This document shows positions 36,019 to 45,083 of a DNA stretch of 64,000 bases, piece after piece. The stretch's first letter is position 1. The number at the start of each line of letters is the position of its first letter. This stretch comes from Pectobacterium parmentieri (GTDB lineage Bacteria > Pseudomonadota > Gammaproteobacteria > Enterobacterales > Enterobacteriaceae). Made by a program: the position numbers and the translations under genes. A model generated the notes under the pieces. The model was not told the DNA's origin, made no database searches, and was given only the letters and a program-made list of their open reading frames with translations. The stretch is from assembly GCF_001742145.1 (NCBI RefSeq), contig NZ_CP015749.1, forward strand, positions 3,968,001 to 4,032,000, written 5' to 3'.

Positions 36019-37362
36019 ATGAAAAAAACTGAAACTGATATTTTGTGTGAGAACGATCTCGCTCTGGAAACACAGTCATCGTTTATCGGCGACTTCTTTA
36101 AAAAGAAAATTGGCTCCGTTCCCGTTGCGCTGTTTATAGCGATTGCCGCGATTGTCGCTATCGCTGCCTATGAGGGATATTTGCCTAAAAACATGATTGG
36201 CGGTTTCGCCGTCATCATGACAATGGGTTTTTTACTGGCGCACATTGGCAGCAACATCCCCGTATTCAAGGATATCGGCGGACCAGCGATTCTGTGCCTG
36301 ATGGTGCCTTCCGTTATGGTGTATTTTAATTTATTCAATGACAACACCATGAAAACCGTACACCTGTTGATGAAAGAGGCGAATTTCCTGTATTTCGTCA
36401 TCGCCTGTCTGGTGGTCGGCAGTATCTTGGGTATGAACCGCAAAATCCTGATTCAGGGGATGGTGCGCATGTTCGTTCCGCTGGTCATCGGCACCGCGAC
36501 AGCGCTGGCAACCGGCTTGCTGGTCGGTAAGTTGTGCGGTTACAGCGTCTATCACACCTTCTTCTTCATTATCGTGCCAATCATCGGTGGGGGTATTGGT
36601 GAAGGCATCCTGCCGCTGTCCCTCGCCTACTCTGCCATTCTGGGACAAAGCCCAGACGTTTATGTCGCTCAGTTAGCCCCCGCAGCCGTTGTCGGTAACA
36701 TCTTCGCAATTCTGTGTGCTGGCGTGCTGTCTCGTCTCGGTATGCGCCGTAAGGATCTGAACGGTGAAGGCCGCTTGGTTCGCAGCGATGAAGACAACGC
36801 GATGTTTGCCGTAAACGATGCACCAAAACCGGTCGATTTTCACCTGATGGGCGGCGGGCTGTTGATGATTTGCGCCTTCTTCATCGTCGGTGGTCTGTTT
36901 GAGAAACTGGTTCACATCCCTGGTCCAGTATTGATGATTCTGATCGCCGTTTTCTGCAAATACGGACGCGTTATTCCTGCCATTATGGAAACCGGTGCAC
37001 ACAGCGTTTACAAATTCGTATCGAGTTCTCTGGTGTGGCCGCTGATGATCGGGCTTGGCATGCTATATATCCCGTTGGAGAGCGTCGTCGCCGTATTCTC
37101 TGTGGGTTATGTGATCGTCTGTGGTTCTGTGGTGCTGTCCATGGCGCTGGTGAGCTTCCTGATTGCACCTTATCTGAATATGTACCCGATTGAGGCTTCC
37201 ATCGTGACCACGTGCCACAGCGGGCTAGGTGGTACTGGTGACGTAGCAATTCTATCCGCCTCTAACCGGATGTCTCTGATGCCGTTCGCACAGATCGCTA
37301 CGCGCATCGGCGGCGCATCTACCGTCATCGCCGCTACGCTGCTGTTGAGCTGGGCTGCTTAA
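36019..37362 (+). CDS. 2-hydroxycarboxylate transporter family symporter (CitS/MaeN-like)
   Basis: 2HCT carriers import citrate, malate or related hydroxy acids with sodium or protons. The product is 447 aa, the family's usual length, with about 11 hydrophobic segments. Two re-entrant-loop signatures are present: GGGIGEG (about 190-196, the GGxG motif of the first loop) and GLGGTGD (about 402-408). The C-terminal SASNRMSLMPFAQIATRIGG block contains the conserved substrate-binding arginine. I start at the ATG at 36019, with AGGG nine bases upstream, rather than the GTG at 36010. The substrate cannot be settled from sequence. DcuSR lies 2 kb away on the other strand and may regulate it. Confidence 0.88.
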   Translation: MKKTETDILCENDLALETQSSFIGDFFKKKIGSVPVALFIAIAAIVAIAAYEGYLPKNMIGGFAVIMTMGFLLAHIGSNIPVFKDIGGPAILCLMVPSVMVYFNLFNDNTMKTVHLLMKEANFLYFVIACLVVGSILGMNRKILIQGMVRMFVPLVIGTATALATGLLVGKLCGYSVYHTFFFIIVPIIGGGIGEGILPLSLAYSAILGQSPDVYVAQLAPAAVVGNIFAILCAGVLSRLGMRRKDLNGEGRLVRSDEDNAMFAVNDAPKPVDFHLMGGGLLMICAFFIVGGLFEKLVHIPGPVLMILIAVFCKYGRVIPAIMETGAHSVYKFVSSSLVWPLMIGLGMLYIPLESVVAVFSVGYVIVCGSVVLSMALVSFLIAPYLNMYPIEASIVTTCHSGLGGTGDVAILSASNRMSLMPFAQIATRIGGASTVIAATLLLSWAA

Positions 37363-37442
37363 TCTCAGTATCACGGTTTCCCCCAACCAGGGGGAAACCT
37401 TATTGAATGCAGAGCTACGCTAATCCCCCATCAACCGCGCTC

Positions 37443-37718
37443 TTATCTAACCTTTTTGAAAATGATCATAATCAGGATCACACTAATTGGGAAACCAATT
37501 AGTGTGGCTAAATACATGGAGTTCATAGACTCTTGCATATCAGCCAATATCGCAAAATGGTATTCAACTGACACGGTTTTATCAGATAGAAAAACCATTC
37601 TTTCCTTATCGTGAACATGTCCAAAAGAAAAAATGGCAATGCTAATCAAATAAAAAAAAGAGACAAGGAAAATACTGCCCCATCGAATAAATGCTTTGCA
37701 CTTACTTGTTAACATCAT
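37443..37718 (-). CDS. Small two-helix membrane protein, candidate immunity protein
   Basis: The 91-aa product is not a recognised family. It has two clear membrane segments (about residues 13-33, WGSIFLVSFFYLISIAIFSF, and 68-88, MYLATLIGFPISVILIMIIF) joined by a charged loop of about 33 residues that would face the periplasm if the N-terminus is inside. The gene starts within the last 17 nt of the upstream hydrolase gene, so the two are translated together. An overlapping small membrane protein after a predicted cell-wall or lipid hydrolase is a common immunity arrangement. That role is inferred. Confidence 0.65.
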   Translation of the reverse strand: MMLTSKCKAFIRWGSIFLVSFFYLISIAIFSFGHVHDKERMVFLSDKTVSVEYHFAILADMQESMNSMYLATLIGFPISVILIMIIFKKVR

Positions 37719-38622
37719 GCATCCCGTCTAATAAGCCATCGATAGTACCGCCAGAATAAGGTGAAATGTTACCTATACCAGAAACGACCTCGGACACGAC
37801 TCTTAACGTGGTATCTTCGCTTATCGGTGTGTCATTATCAGTATTCGGGTACTGCTTTCTAAACTCACTGGTCATATCAACAACAAGCATCGATGGTTCA
37901 GCATTTTTTCGTTCTAAATATCGCTGTAGCGATACCGGCACAGCAAAATCTTCTTCGTAATTAATCCGTATCTGAGAGCTAATTGTATATCCTCCCTCAA
38001 ATATCTTTGATCCCGCAATCTTCACGCCTTTTGTTGCATGAGTTGTACAGTTCACGCCTGTAACATCATATTGATCGATTGTACGTCCGTTTATTTTAGT
38101 GCTTTTTCCCATCTTGATGGTTTCTTTCACCTTGTCCCCTGAACTCCACAACGTTTCAAAATACCTTCTTGCAATTGCAGGCTCTGCATCTGTAATGACA
38201 AATGCCTTAGCCTCCATTTTGTACAGTTCTTCTCTATAATATTTCCGCGCATCTTCAAATCGCAAAAAATTTAAGATGCCATCACCAACAGCTCCGGCAA
38301 CACCAGACCGTCGACCAAAGCGGCCATAGGTAAAAACAGAGGCATTATTACCCTCATGCACTGAGACAAAGGCGTGGCCTGTACCCTTAATTTCTGTCCA
38401 GATAAATACGCCATTCTCTAATGGGTTAATTTCTTTCTTGCACTCTTGAATTTGATTAACCCATTCTCCTTTTGAGGACGTGAGGTAAATCGGGTCATCC
38501 CTGAAGTAATTTATTGGTTCGGGCTTAATATTTTCCCGTGGGTTACGCCATAACCCTAGCCCACGGCCATATTGCATAAATTTATCGTGTTCCACTAAAC
38601 CGGCTCCATCTGGTTTCATCAT
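37702..38622 (-). CDS. Predicted permuted papain-like (NlpC/P60-LRAT type) cysteine hydrolase, candidate toxin
   Basis: The product is about 306 aa and I cannot match it to a named family. Two conserved-looking blocks stand out: KGTGHAFVSVHEGNNASVF (His83) and, 109 residues later, DVTGVNCTTHATKGV (Cys192). A histidine followed by a cysteine in an NCxxHxxKG/NCTT setting is the order and flavour of circularly permuted papain-like enzymes (LRAT/H-rev107, YaeF/YiiX, PPPDE), which hydrolyse peptides or acyl groups. No signal peptide or secretion domain (PAAR, VgrG, Rhs) is attached. I prefer the tandem ATG at 38622/38619. A TTG at 38682 would extend the frame through a strong hairpin. It overlaps the small membrane protein gene downstream. 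Confidence 0.6.
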   Translation of the reverse strand: MMKPDGAGLVEHDKFMQYGRGLGLWRNPRENIKPEPINYFRDDPIYLTSSKGEWVNQIQECKKEINPLENGVFIWTEIKGTGHAFVSVHEGNNASVFTYGRFGRRSGVAGAVGDGILNFLRFEDARKYYREELYKMEAKAFVITDAEPAIARRYFETLWSSGDKVKETIKMGKSTKINGRTIDQYDVTGVNCTTHATKGVKIAGSKIFEGGYTISSQIRINYEEDFAVPVSLQRYLERKNAEPSMLVVDMTSEFRKQYPNTDNDTPISEDTTLRVVSEVVSGIGNISPYSGGTIDGLLDGMHDVNK

Positions 38623-38644
38623 CACTGAATTGTATATAAGCACA

Positions 38645-38667
38645 AGGCGGGATCGCTCCCGCCTTGT
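38645..38667 (-). terminator. Hairpin between dcuR and the hydrolase gene
   Basis: aaggcggga and tcccgcctt pair perfectly over 9 bp around a 4-nt loop, 46-68 nt past the dcuR stop on the minus strand. It lies inside the TTG-initiated extension of the hydrolase reading frame. This suggests that dcuSR transcripts end here and that the hydrolase gene starts at the ATG downstream. Confidence 0.55.
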
Positions 38668-38712
38668 TTCTGTTTCTGCCAACTCTATTTACAGCTACCT
38701 ATTCACAGCTCT

Positions 38713-39435
38713 TCATTCACAGTACTGACGCAATGAGTCCTGCTTTTCTGGCAACAGGCGATACAGGTAAACCGGCCGCCCCGTCGAACCGTACAGGATA
38801 TTGGTGGTCAGGATATTGGTGTCAGACAGGTAAATCAGGTATTTACGGCAGGAAACGCGCGAAATGCCAATCGCATTGGCCAGCATTTCGGTAGAGAACT
38901 CGATGCCCTGATTGCCTTCAATCCACTCGCAGACGGTACGCAATGTCAGGCTGGTCAGCCCTTTCGGCAATTTCTTGCGCTCGCTGGCCGTGCTACCGCT
39001 GGTGCGGCGAATCAGACTATCAATGTCCGACTGCGCAACAAAATCGCGGTGCTTGAACAAGTTCGCTTCTTCGCGATAGGCGGTAAGCGCCTGTTCGAAA
39101 CGCGAAAACTGGAAAGGCTTAATCAGATAATCCACCACGCCGTAGTGCAGCGCTTTTTTGATGGTATACACGTCGCTGGCAGAAGAGATGATGATGACAT
39201 CCGTCTTTTCACTGAATTCACGGATAGTCGGCAGCAGATCCAGTCCATTATCCTGCTGCATGTAAATATCCAGCAGTACCAAATCGATTTCCGAGTCAGG
39301 TTGCATCAGCAGGTTGCGCGCCTGCTGCAACGTGGGGACAGTCGCATAGCAGCTAAATCCAGAAACCTGGTTCAGATAAGATTTGTTAAGCTCTGCAACC
39401 ATGGCATCGTCATCAACAATCAGTACATTAATCAT
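38713..39435 (-). CDS. dcuR: C4-dicarboxylate response regulator DcuR
   Basis: DcuR is the response regulator of the fumarate/C4-dicarboxylate sensor DcuS. The product is 240 aa. The receiver domain has acidic residues IVDDDAM at 6-12, phosphoacceptor Asp56 in LVLLDIYMQ and Lys in IKPFQ near 107. The C-terminal helix-turn-helix (ANAIGISRVSCRKYLIYL) matches the CitB/DcuR class. Similarity to remembered E. coli DcuR is much greater than to DpiA. I use the ATG at 39435 (MINVLIVDDD), identical to the E. coli start, which overlaps the dcuS stop by 8 nt. Confidence 0.92.
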   Translation of the reverse strand: MINVLIVDDDAMVAELNKSYLNQVSGFSCYATVPTLQQARNLLMQPDSEIDLVLLDIYMQQDNGLDLLPTIREFSEKTDVIIISSASDVYTIKKALHYGVVDYLIKPFQFSRFEQALTAYREEANLFKHRDFVAQSDIDSLIRRTSGSTASERKKLPKGLTSLTLRTVCEWIEGNQGIEFSTEMLANAIGISRVSCRKYLIYLSDTNILTTNILYGSTGRPVYLYRLLPEKQDSLRQYCE

Positions 39436-41056
39436 GGTCAAACAGCCTTGCTTGATAAGGAATAGTAACGAAAAACTGGGTGTACACATCAGGTTCTGAT
39501 TCAAACTCGATAGTGCCGCCAATCTTCTCCAGACTCTGTTTGGTCAGGTACAGGCCAATACCGCGCCCGCTGCCTTTGGTAGAGAATCCCTGTTCATAAA
39601 TGCGCGCCTGACTTTCCAACGAAATGCCAGGGCCGTCATCCCCCACGGTACAGTGAAGGCGGCTATTCTGATGATGGAAACTCACGCTGATTTCACAGTT
39701 TTCCTGCTCATCAATTGCGTCCATCGCATTCTCAATCAGATTACCCAATACGGTAATCAATTCATTCGTGGCATCGACATCATCGGTATCCGGCAGCAGA
39801 CTCTCCTCACTGATGGAGAGCGTAATGCCGAGATCGCGCGCTCGGTTGATTTTACCCAACAGGAAGCCAGCAATCACTGGCGATTTCACTTTACGAATAA
39901 TCGAACCAATCTCCGCCTGATAATTATTGGCGGTCTTCAGGATATAGTCTTCCAACTGCGAGTAATATTTTAAGTGCAACATCCCTAAGATGACGTGCAG
40001 CTTATTCATAAACTCATGCGACTGCGCACGCAGCGCATCCGCATAGTAGGACATCCCACTCAACCGTTGCAGTAACTGGCTGATCTCCGTTTTATCACGG
40101 AACGTCGCAATCGCGCCGATAATATCGCCCTTCACAAAAACCGGAACCGTGTTGGTCAGCAGCAGATGCCCGTTAAAGTTAATCTCTTCATCGCGCCGCG
40201 GCGTACCGCTCTCCAGCACCTGTTTCAAATGCAGATGCTCAAGCCACTGTTCGCTGACTCGCTCAGTTGGCTTCAGCACCGGCTTTTCACTGCCCTGTGG
40301 ATGATTCTGCCGAAAAAGCCGTCGCGCCTCATCATTGATTACCGTAATCCGACCATGTTGATCGACCGCAATAACCCCTTCTTTGATGTGTTTTAGCATC
40401 GCGTTGCGCTGTTCAAACAGGTTCGATATCTCAAACGGTTCGAATCCCAGCATAATACGCTTGAGTATCTTCACCAAAATCAGCGTACCCAACCAGCCAA
40501 CCAGCGCCCCCGCCAATAACGTCCAGGGAATCATCCAGCGGTTATCGCTGATCACCTTCTGCACGCTGGTTAGGGCAATCCCCAGCGCAACAACGCCAAC
40601 CTGCTTATGGTTATTGTCAAAAACCGGCGTAAATACCCGCAGCGCCGGATCGAGCGTACCCCGGTTTATCGCGGTATTCTCCATGCCCAACAGCGCGGGA
40701 TAGATATCCCGACCCGCGAAATATTCGCCAATTCTTTCCGGTTCAGGGTGGCTATGGCGCACCGTATCCATATCCGTGACGGTGACGAAGAGCAGTTGAT
40801 TACGCTGGCGGATAGTCTCCGCAGCAATCTGCACTTCCTCCGGTCGGCCAATCCCTTTGAGTTCATCAATAACAACGGGAGAGGACGCAAATGTGCGAGC
40901 AATGGCAAAGGCTTTTTCTCGCAGATGATCTTCCGAAAGCTGATTAATACGAAAAAACAGCAGGGAATAGACCACCAACAACACCGCGCCAAGTACCACT
41001 GACACCATCAAAAACACCGATGTACCCAGCTTTAGCGGTGCCTTTTTCTTGCCCAT
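39428..41056 (-). CDS. dcuS: C4-dicarboxylate sensor histidine kinase DcuS
   Basis: DcuS is an inner-membrane sensor kinase with a periplasmic PAS (PASP) domain that binds C4-dicarboxylates, a cytoplasmic PAS domain and a kinase core. The product is 542 aa, matching E. coli's 543. Helix 1 is near residues 13-35. Binding residues correspond to Arg100 and His103 in VRHSHPE and Arg140 in ALRVFTP. Helix 2 is near 175-197. The phosphorylated His347 is in SHEFMNKLH, and N and G boxes (NLIENAMDAI, DDGPGIS, GSGRGIGL) follow. The ATG at 41056 has GGAG six bases upstream and aligns with E. coli. An in-frame ATG lies 27 nt further upstream. Confidence 0.92.
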   Translation of the reverse strand: MGKKKAPLKLGTSVFLMVSVVLGAVLLVVYSLLFFRINQLSEDHLREKAFAIARTFASSPVVIDELKGIGRPEEVQIAAETIRQRNQLLFVTVTDMDTVRHSHPEPERIGEYFAGRDIYPALLGMENTAINRGTLDPALRVFTPVFDNNHKQVGVVALGIALTSVQKVISDNRWMIPWTLLAGALVGWLGTLILVKILKRIMLGFEPFEISNLFEQRNAMLKHIKEGVIAVDQHGRITVINDEARRLFRQNHPQGSEKPVLKPTERVSEQWLEHLHLKQVLESGTPRRDEEINFNGHLLLTNTVPVFVKGDIIGAIATFRDKTEISQLLQRLSGMSYYADALRAQSHEFMNKLHVILGMLHLKYYSQLEDYILKTANNYQAEIGSIIRKVKSPVIAGFLLGKINRARDLGITLSISEESLLPDTDDVDATNELITVLGNLIENAMDAIDEQENCEISVSFHHQNSRLHCTVGDDGPGISLESQARIYEQGFSTKGSGRGIGLYLTKQSLEKIGGTIEFESEPDVYTQFFVTIPYQARLFDHD

Positions 41057-41249
41057 GTCACTCTCCGAAACAAACATCATCACACCGTTATCTTATACTG
41101 TTTCGCCGCGTTTCGCGTGTCGTGATGCATACGCCCCGTCACAGGGACAGGGCGTAGGCTTAAAGAAATGAAATCAGGCTTAACCTATTGCGGTACATTT
41201 TTTGTGTCAGGAATGTCTCGCATCAGGAAAGCCCGTGGTATCTACGTTG

Positions 41250-42662
41250 TTACCAGAAACCGAGCAGTTTCCACCACATACTACCCACGCCCAGCCAAAT
41301 AGGGATGATAACCAGACTGACCAGGAAGCCGATCTTCCACCAGGTTCCCAGCGGTACGTAGCCTGTGCCGAACAAAATGGGTGCCGGGCCACTGGAGTAG
41401 TGGGTCGTAGACATAAACAGGTTACTGAAGATACCGAACACCAGTACGGTCAGCATCGGCGGTGCGCCGGCTGCCAGTGCGATAGAGACAAAAATTGCGT
41501 ACATGGCACTGATGTGGGCAATCGCACTCGCCATCAGGTAGTGGCTGTAGTAGTAAACCAGCAGCAGCAGACCCAGCATTGGCAGCCAGTGCATTCCGCT
41601 GACCGCATTACCGGCCAATCCGCCCAACCAGGCAATCAGACCCATTTTGTTAAGCTGGCCAGCCAGCGTCATCAGCACGGCAAACCATACCACGGTGTGC
41701 CAGGCTTCTTTCTCACTGACCACGTCGTCCCAGGTCAGCGCACGGCTGAGCAACAGCACGCTCAGGCCAGCCAGCGCAGTCAGAGTCGCGTCGATATTCA
41801 GCGTAGAGCCCAATACCCAGAACGTCACCAGACCCAGAAACACGCCCAGCACGACCCACTCATCGCGGGTCATTTTGCCCATCTCGCGCAGTCTTTCGAC
41901 GGCGATCGCACGCATTTCTGAGGTTTTCTTCAGTTCAGGCGGATAGAAGCGGTAGATCAGGTAAGGGATCAGCGCCAAAGACAGGAAGCCCGGCAGCAGT
42001 GTCGCTAACGCCCAATCCGTCCAACTGATGTGGATACCAAACTGGGAAGCCAGCTTCGCCACCATTGGGTTGCCCGCCATGGAGGTCATGAACATCGCGG
42101 AAGTCACGGCGTTACACTGGAAAATGGACTGCACCAGGAACGCACCAATGCGACGCTGCGTGCCTTTTTCCGGCGTAGAATCATAGGCTTCGGCAATCGA
42201 GCGAAACAGCGGAGTGATGATCCCGCCGCAGCGTGCAGATGTGGAAGGCATCGCCGGAGCGAACAACAGATCGGTAAACACCAGACCATACGCCAGACCG
42301 AGAGAGCTATTCCCCAACTTGCTGATGAACAGCAGACCAATACGCCGACCAAAGCCCGTTTTGATAAAACCGCGAGAGATAAAGAAGGCACAGGCGATCA
42401 TCCAAATGGTGGGATCGCTAAAACCCGCCAACACATCTTTAATAGATAATAACCCTAATATGGCGACCGTGGTCAGGCTGAACATCGCCATCGCGCCAAG
42501 CGGGTAAGGAGAGAGAATCAGACCGACCACTGTGGCAATAAAAATCGCCATCAGATGCCAGGCATCGGGTTTAACCCCATCGGGAACCGGTAATAGCCAT
42601 AAGCCACCGGCAATACAAAGGATAACTAGAAGCTTTATCAACCTGCTGTTATTCGCAGACAT
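41250..42662 (-). CDS. DASS-family dicarboxylate/citrate carrier (CitT/TtdT/YbhI-like)
   Basis: The divalent anion:sodium symporter family imports or exchanges di- and tricarboxylates. The product is about 470 aa with around 12 membrane segments. Family marks include the repeated SNT-like loops (here APAMPSTSARCGGIITPL near residue 135 and the C-terminal block FSNLFMSTTHYSSGPAPILFG near 420) and FWVLGSTLNIDATLTAL. It resembles the bacterial 2-oxoglutarate/malate translocator branch with E. coli YbhI, TtdT and CitT, and its exact substrate is open. I use the ATG at 42662 (MSANNSRL), with GAGTGG upstream. It precedes dcuSR on the same strand, so DcuSR may control it. Confidence 0.88.
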   Translation of the reverse strand: MSANNSRLIKLLVILCIAGGLWLLPVPDGVKPDAWHLMAIFIATVVGLILSPYPLGAMAMFSLTTVAILGLLSIKDVLAGFSDPTIWMIACAFFISRGFIKTGFGRRIGLLFISKLGNSSLGLAYGLVFTDLLFAPAMPSTSARCGGIITPLFRSIAEAYDSTPEKGTQRRIGAFLVQSIFQCNAVTSAMFMTSMAGNPMVAKLASQFGIHISWTDWALATLLPGFLSLALIPYLIYRFYPPELKKTSEMRAIAVERLREMGKMTRDEWVVLGVFLGLVTFWVLGSTLNIDATLTALAGLSVLLLSRALTWDDVVSEKEAWHTVVWFAVLMTLAGQLNKMGLIAWLGGLAGNAVSGMHWLPMLGLLLLVYYYSHYLMASAIAHISAMYAIFVSIALAAGAPPMLTVLVFGIFSNLFMSTTHYSSGPAPILFGTGYVPLGTWWKIGFLVSLVIIPIWLGVGSMWWKLLGFW

Positions 42663-43124
42663 AAGAACACCACTCTTCATTAAAACGGAATGCTGTATTC
42701 ACGACGGATGTCCCGAGCGGAGGAGTGGATATTTCGTTATTCTTCCTTCGTCACCCTGCTGAAACCACGCAACAGGAATCATCTGCGGAAAAAAAGACGA
42801 GAAAACAAGGGTTCAGGGTGCTTCTCTCGTCTGATCAAATCAAGTGATTAATGAAGAGATAGTATTATAATGCGCCTGCGAAATAGCGTTACTTTAGTTA
42901 ATAAAGTGGTTCATTAATTTATTTAAGAAACTGCCGTGGTTTTAATTTCCCGATAAAAACCCTTAAAATTCAATAATAATTGACATTTCGTGAACATAAA
43001 GTTAACGAAGCTAGCGACAAATCAATGATACAAAAGCCTTATAGATAATAATGGTAATATAATTCTTTTCCAGACAGCCAGTTATCCATTCCTTATTTAT
43101 TCACTCAAGTATTTCTCTATTCAA
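42663..43124. other. AT-rich promoter region upstream of the DASS carrier
   Basis: This 460-bp stretch between the DASS carrier start and the yidE terminator has no gene. It is AT-rich and presumably holds the carrier's promoter and any DcuR site. I could not identify a specific operator by eye. Confidence 0.6.
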
Positions 43125-43155
43125 AATAAAAAAACAAATCGCCATTATTTGGCGA
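43125..43155 (-). terminator. Rho-independent terminator of yidE
   Basis: Stem tcgcca/tggcga with a 5-nt loop (43139-43155) is followed on the minus strand by tttgttttttt. It lies 33 nt past the yidE stop. Confidence 0.75.
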
Positions 43156-43187
43156 GAAAATATTATTTTTTATCTAACTGATAACAT

Positions 43188-44846
43188 TTAAAGAGAGAGG
43201 AACAACACGGCTAATAGCTGCGGTGACATAATTCGCAGAAACATCGCCAGCGGGTAAACCGTAGCGTAAGACAACGCCGCTGCGCCGCTGGTCGGGTGTA
43301 GCCCATTGGCAAACGCCAATGCAGGGGGATCGGTCATCGAGCCAGCCAGCATGCCACACAACGTCAGGTAGTTCATCTTACCCAGCGTGCGCGCCAGTAT
43401 GCCGACCAGCAGCAGCGGCGCAATGGTAATCAGCGCACCATAGCCAATCCACCACACGCCGTCACCATTCAATAATGTATCGACGAAATCGCCGCCGGAT
43501 TTCAGCCCCACTACCGACAGGAACAGTACAATGCCGAGTTCACGCAGCGCCAGATTCGCACTGGGTGGCATAAACCAGTGAAGTTTACCGATACTACCGA
43601 TGCGCCCCAGCACCAGCGCCACAACTAGCGGTCCGCCAGCCAGCCCAAGCCGCAGCGCCACAGGAAACCCAGGGATCATCAGCGGCACAGAGCCCAGCAG
43701 AACACCTAGCCCAATGCCGATAAAGACGGGCAGCATCTGTACCTGTTGGAGTTTTTGCTGTGCGTTGCCCACGATATCCGCAACGGCATCGATCGCCGTT
43801 TTCCGCCCCACCAGATTCAGAATATCGCCAAATTGCAGGCTAGCCTGATTGCTGGCAACCAGTTCAACCCCCGCACGGTTCAGGCGTGAAATCACAACAT
43901 CATAGTTTTGCTTCAGGTTAAGCTCGCGAATCTTGCGGCCCAGCACCTTCTCATTGGTCACTACCACACGTTCAACGTGCAGATCGGTACCCCGCGTCGA
44001 GAGCGACGTCTCAACTTCATTGCCGATGACCAGACGCGCCTGCTCCAGATCGTGTTTCGCCCCCACCAAATGCAGGTAATCACCCAGTTGGATCAGCGTC
44101 TGCGGCGATGGCACCATCAACTCATCACCGCGTTTCAGGCGGGAGCAAACAATCGTGTCGCGGTTTAGAATCGGCACATCCTGAATCGCCAATCCTTGCA
44201 GATTGGTATTCGTCACCGACACATTCATCGTGAGCAGTTGTTCATGGTGCTGGCCGCTGCTAACCTCAAACTGTTTTGCCTCGTTATCCACTGCGACACG
44301 AAACAGGACGCGCATCAGCCACATCACCAATAAAATACCGCAAATCCCCAGCGGATACGCCATCGCATAGCCCGTTCCCATCTGGTTCACTAGGGTTGAA
44401 TTCGAACCGAGATCGGTCAAAATCTGTTGGCCCGCGCCCAGCGAAGGCGTGTTGGTTACTGCGCCGGAGAAAATACCGAGAATAATGGGCAAAGGAATAT
44501 TGAGCAGTTTGTGCAGCATGACGGTCACCACACTGCCAAGAAACACCGTCAGCAGGGCGAACGCATTGAGACGCAGGCCAGATACGCGCAGAGAGGAAAA
44601 GAAGCCCGGCCCAACCTGAATGCCAATGGTGTAGACAAACAGGATCAGCCCAAATTCCTGAACAACATGCAACATGTCATCATTCAGTTGAATCTGGTAC
44701 TGATGGGCAACATGCCCGACGATGATCCCACCAAACAGGACCCCGCCAATCCCTAAACCGACGCCATAAATCCGCCAGTTGCCAATCCATAACCCCAGAA
44801 CGGCAACCAGCGCCAGCATACTCACGGTAAGTGCGATATCACTCAT
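43188..44846 (-). CDS. yidE: YidE, AspT/YidE-type putative transporter with two RCK_C domains
   Basis: YidE belongs to the aspartate:alanine exchanger superfamily; its natural substrate is not known. The product is 552 aa, as in E. coli. It has an N-terminal block of five to six helices ([19 protein letters not shown] onward), two cytoplasmic RCK_C (TrkA-C-like) domains at about residues 190-380 (each with a GD.L.LVG strand), and a second membrane block ending [10 protein letters not shown] start at the ATG at 44846 (MSDIALTVS), identical in position to E. coli, instead of an in-frame ATG 105 nt upstream. It keeps the ibp neighbourhood but is separated from ibpB by an inserted gene. Confidence 0.94.
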   Translation of the reverse strand: MSDIALTVSMLALVAVLGLWIGNWRIYGVGLGIGGVLFGGIIVGHVAHQYQIQLNDDMLHVVQEFGLILFVYTIGIQVGPGFFSSLRVSGLRLNAFALLTVFLGSVVTVMLHKLLNIPLPIILGIFSGAVTNTPSLGAGQQILTDLGSNSTLVNQMGTGYAMAYPLGICGILLVMWLMRVLFRVAVDNEAKQFEVSSGQHHEQLLTMNVSVTNTNLQGLAIQDVPILNRDTIVCSRLKRGDELMVPSPQTLIQLGDYLHLVGAKHDLEQARLVIGNEVETSLSTRGTDLHVERVVVTNEKVLGRKIRELNLKQNYDVVISRLNRAGVELVASNQASLQFGDILNLVGRKTAIDAVADIVGNAQQKLQQVQMLPVFIGIGLGVLLGSVPLMIPGFPVALRLGLAGGPLVVALVLGRIGSIGKLHWFMPPSANLALRELGIVLFLSVVGLKSGGDFVDTLLNGDGVWWIGYGALITIAPLLLVGILARTLGKMNYLTLCGMLAGSMTDPPALAFANGLHPTSGAAALSYATVYPLAMFLRIMSPQLLAVLFLSL

Positions 44847-44932
44847 ACCCGTATCCTTTGCGGACGTTTTTATTGGGAAATGCCACTGACGCCATACTCT
44901 ATGACGAGTATAGGCAGAATACTGAGGAGGGA

Positions 44933-44958
44933 AACGTGGCAGGCAACACAAAACCGCG
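44933..44958 (+). repeat. Left 26-bp direct repeat flanking the inserted gene
   Basis: This 26-bp sequence (aacgtggcaggcaacac plus aaaaccgcg) recurs at 45716-45741 with one mismatch. The right copy belongs to the ibpB terminator. Just downstream, at about 44974-44990, gcgttatgac and acatc also echo the ibpB 3' end. The left copy therefore looks like a duplicated, partly decayed ibpB 3' flank. Confidence 0.85.
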
Positions 44959-45083
44959 TGCGGATAATCATCAGGCGTTATGACACATCGCCAGCACCCT
45001 GATGACTAATTTATGTTATTGATCTTGATAGAAATATAGCCATGAGTTAAGCTTTCTTTTCGTAAACATGGAGCCGTTTAAAC

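Noticed and set aside
38623..38682. TTG-initiated 20-residue N-terminal extension of the hydrolase gene
   Set aside because: It would be translated through a perfect 9-bp hairpin that looks like the dcuR terminator. A tandem ATG lies just downstream, although neither has a strong ribosome-binding site.
38713..41056. Citrate-sensing DpiA/DpiB (CitA/CitB), suggested by the nearby citrate-type carriers
   Set aside because: The regulator start, phosphoacceptor region and DNA-binding helix match DcuR far better than DpiA, and the sensor has the DcuS ligand residues.
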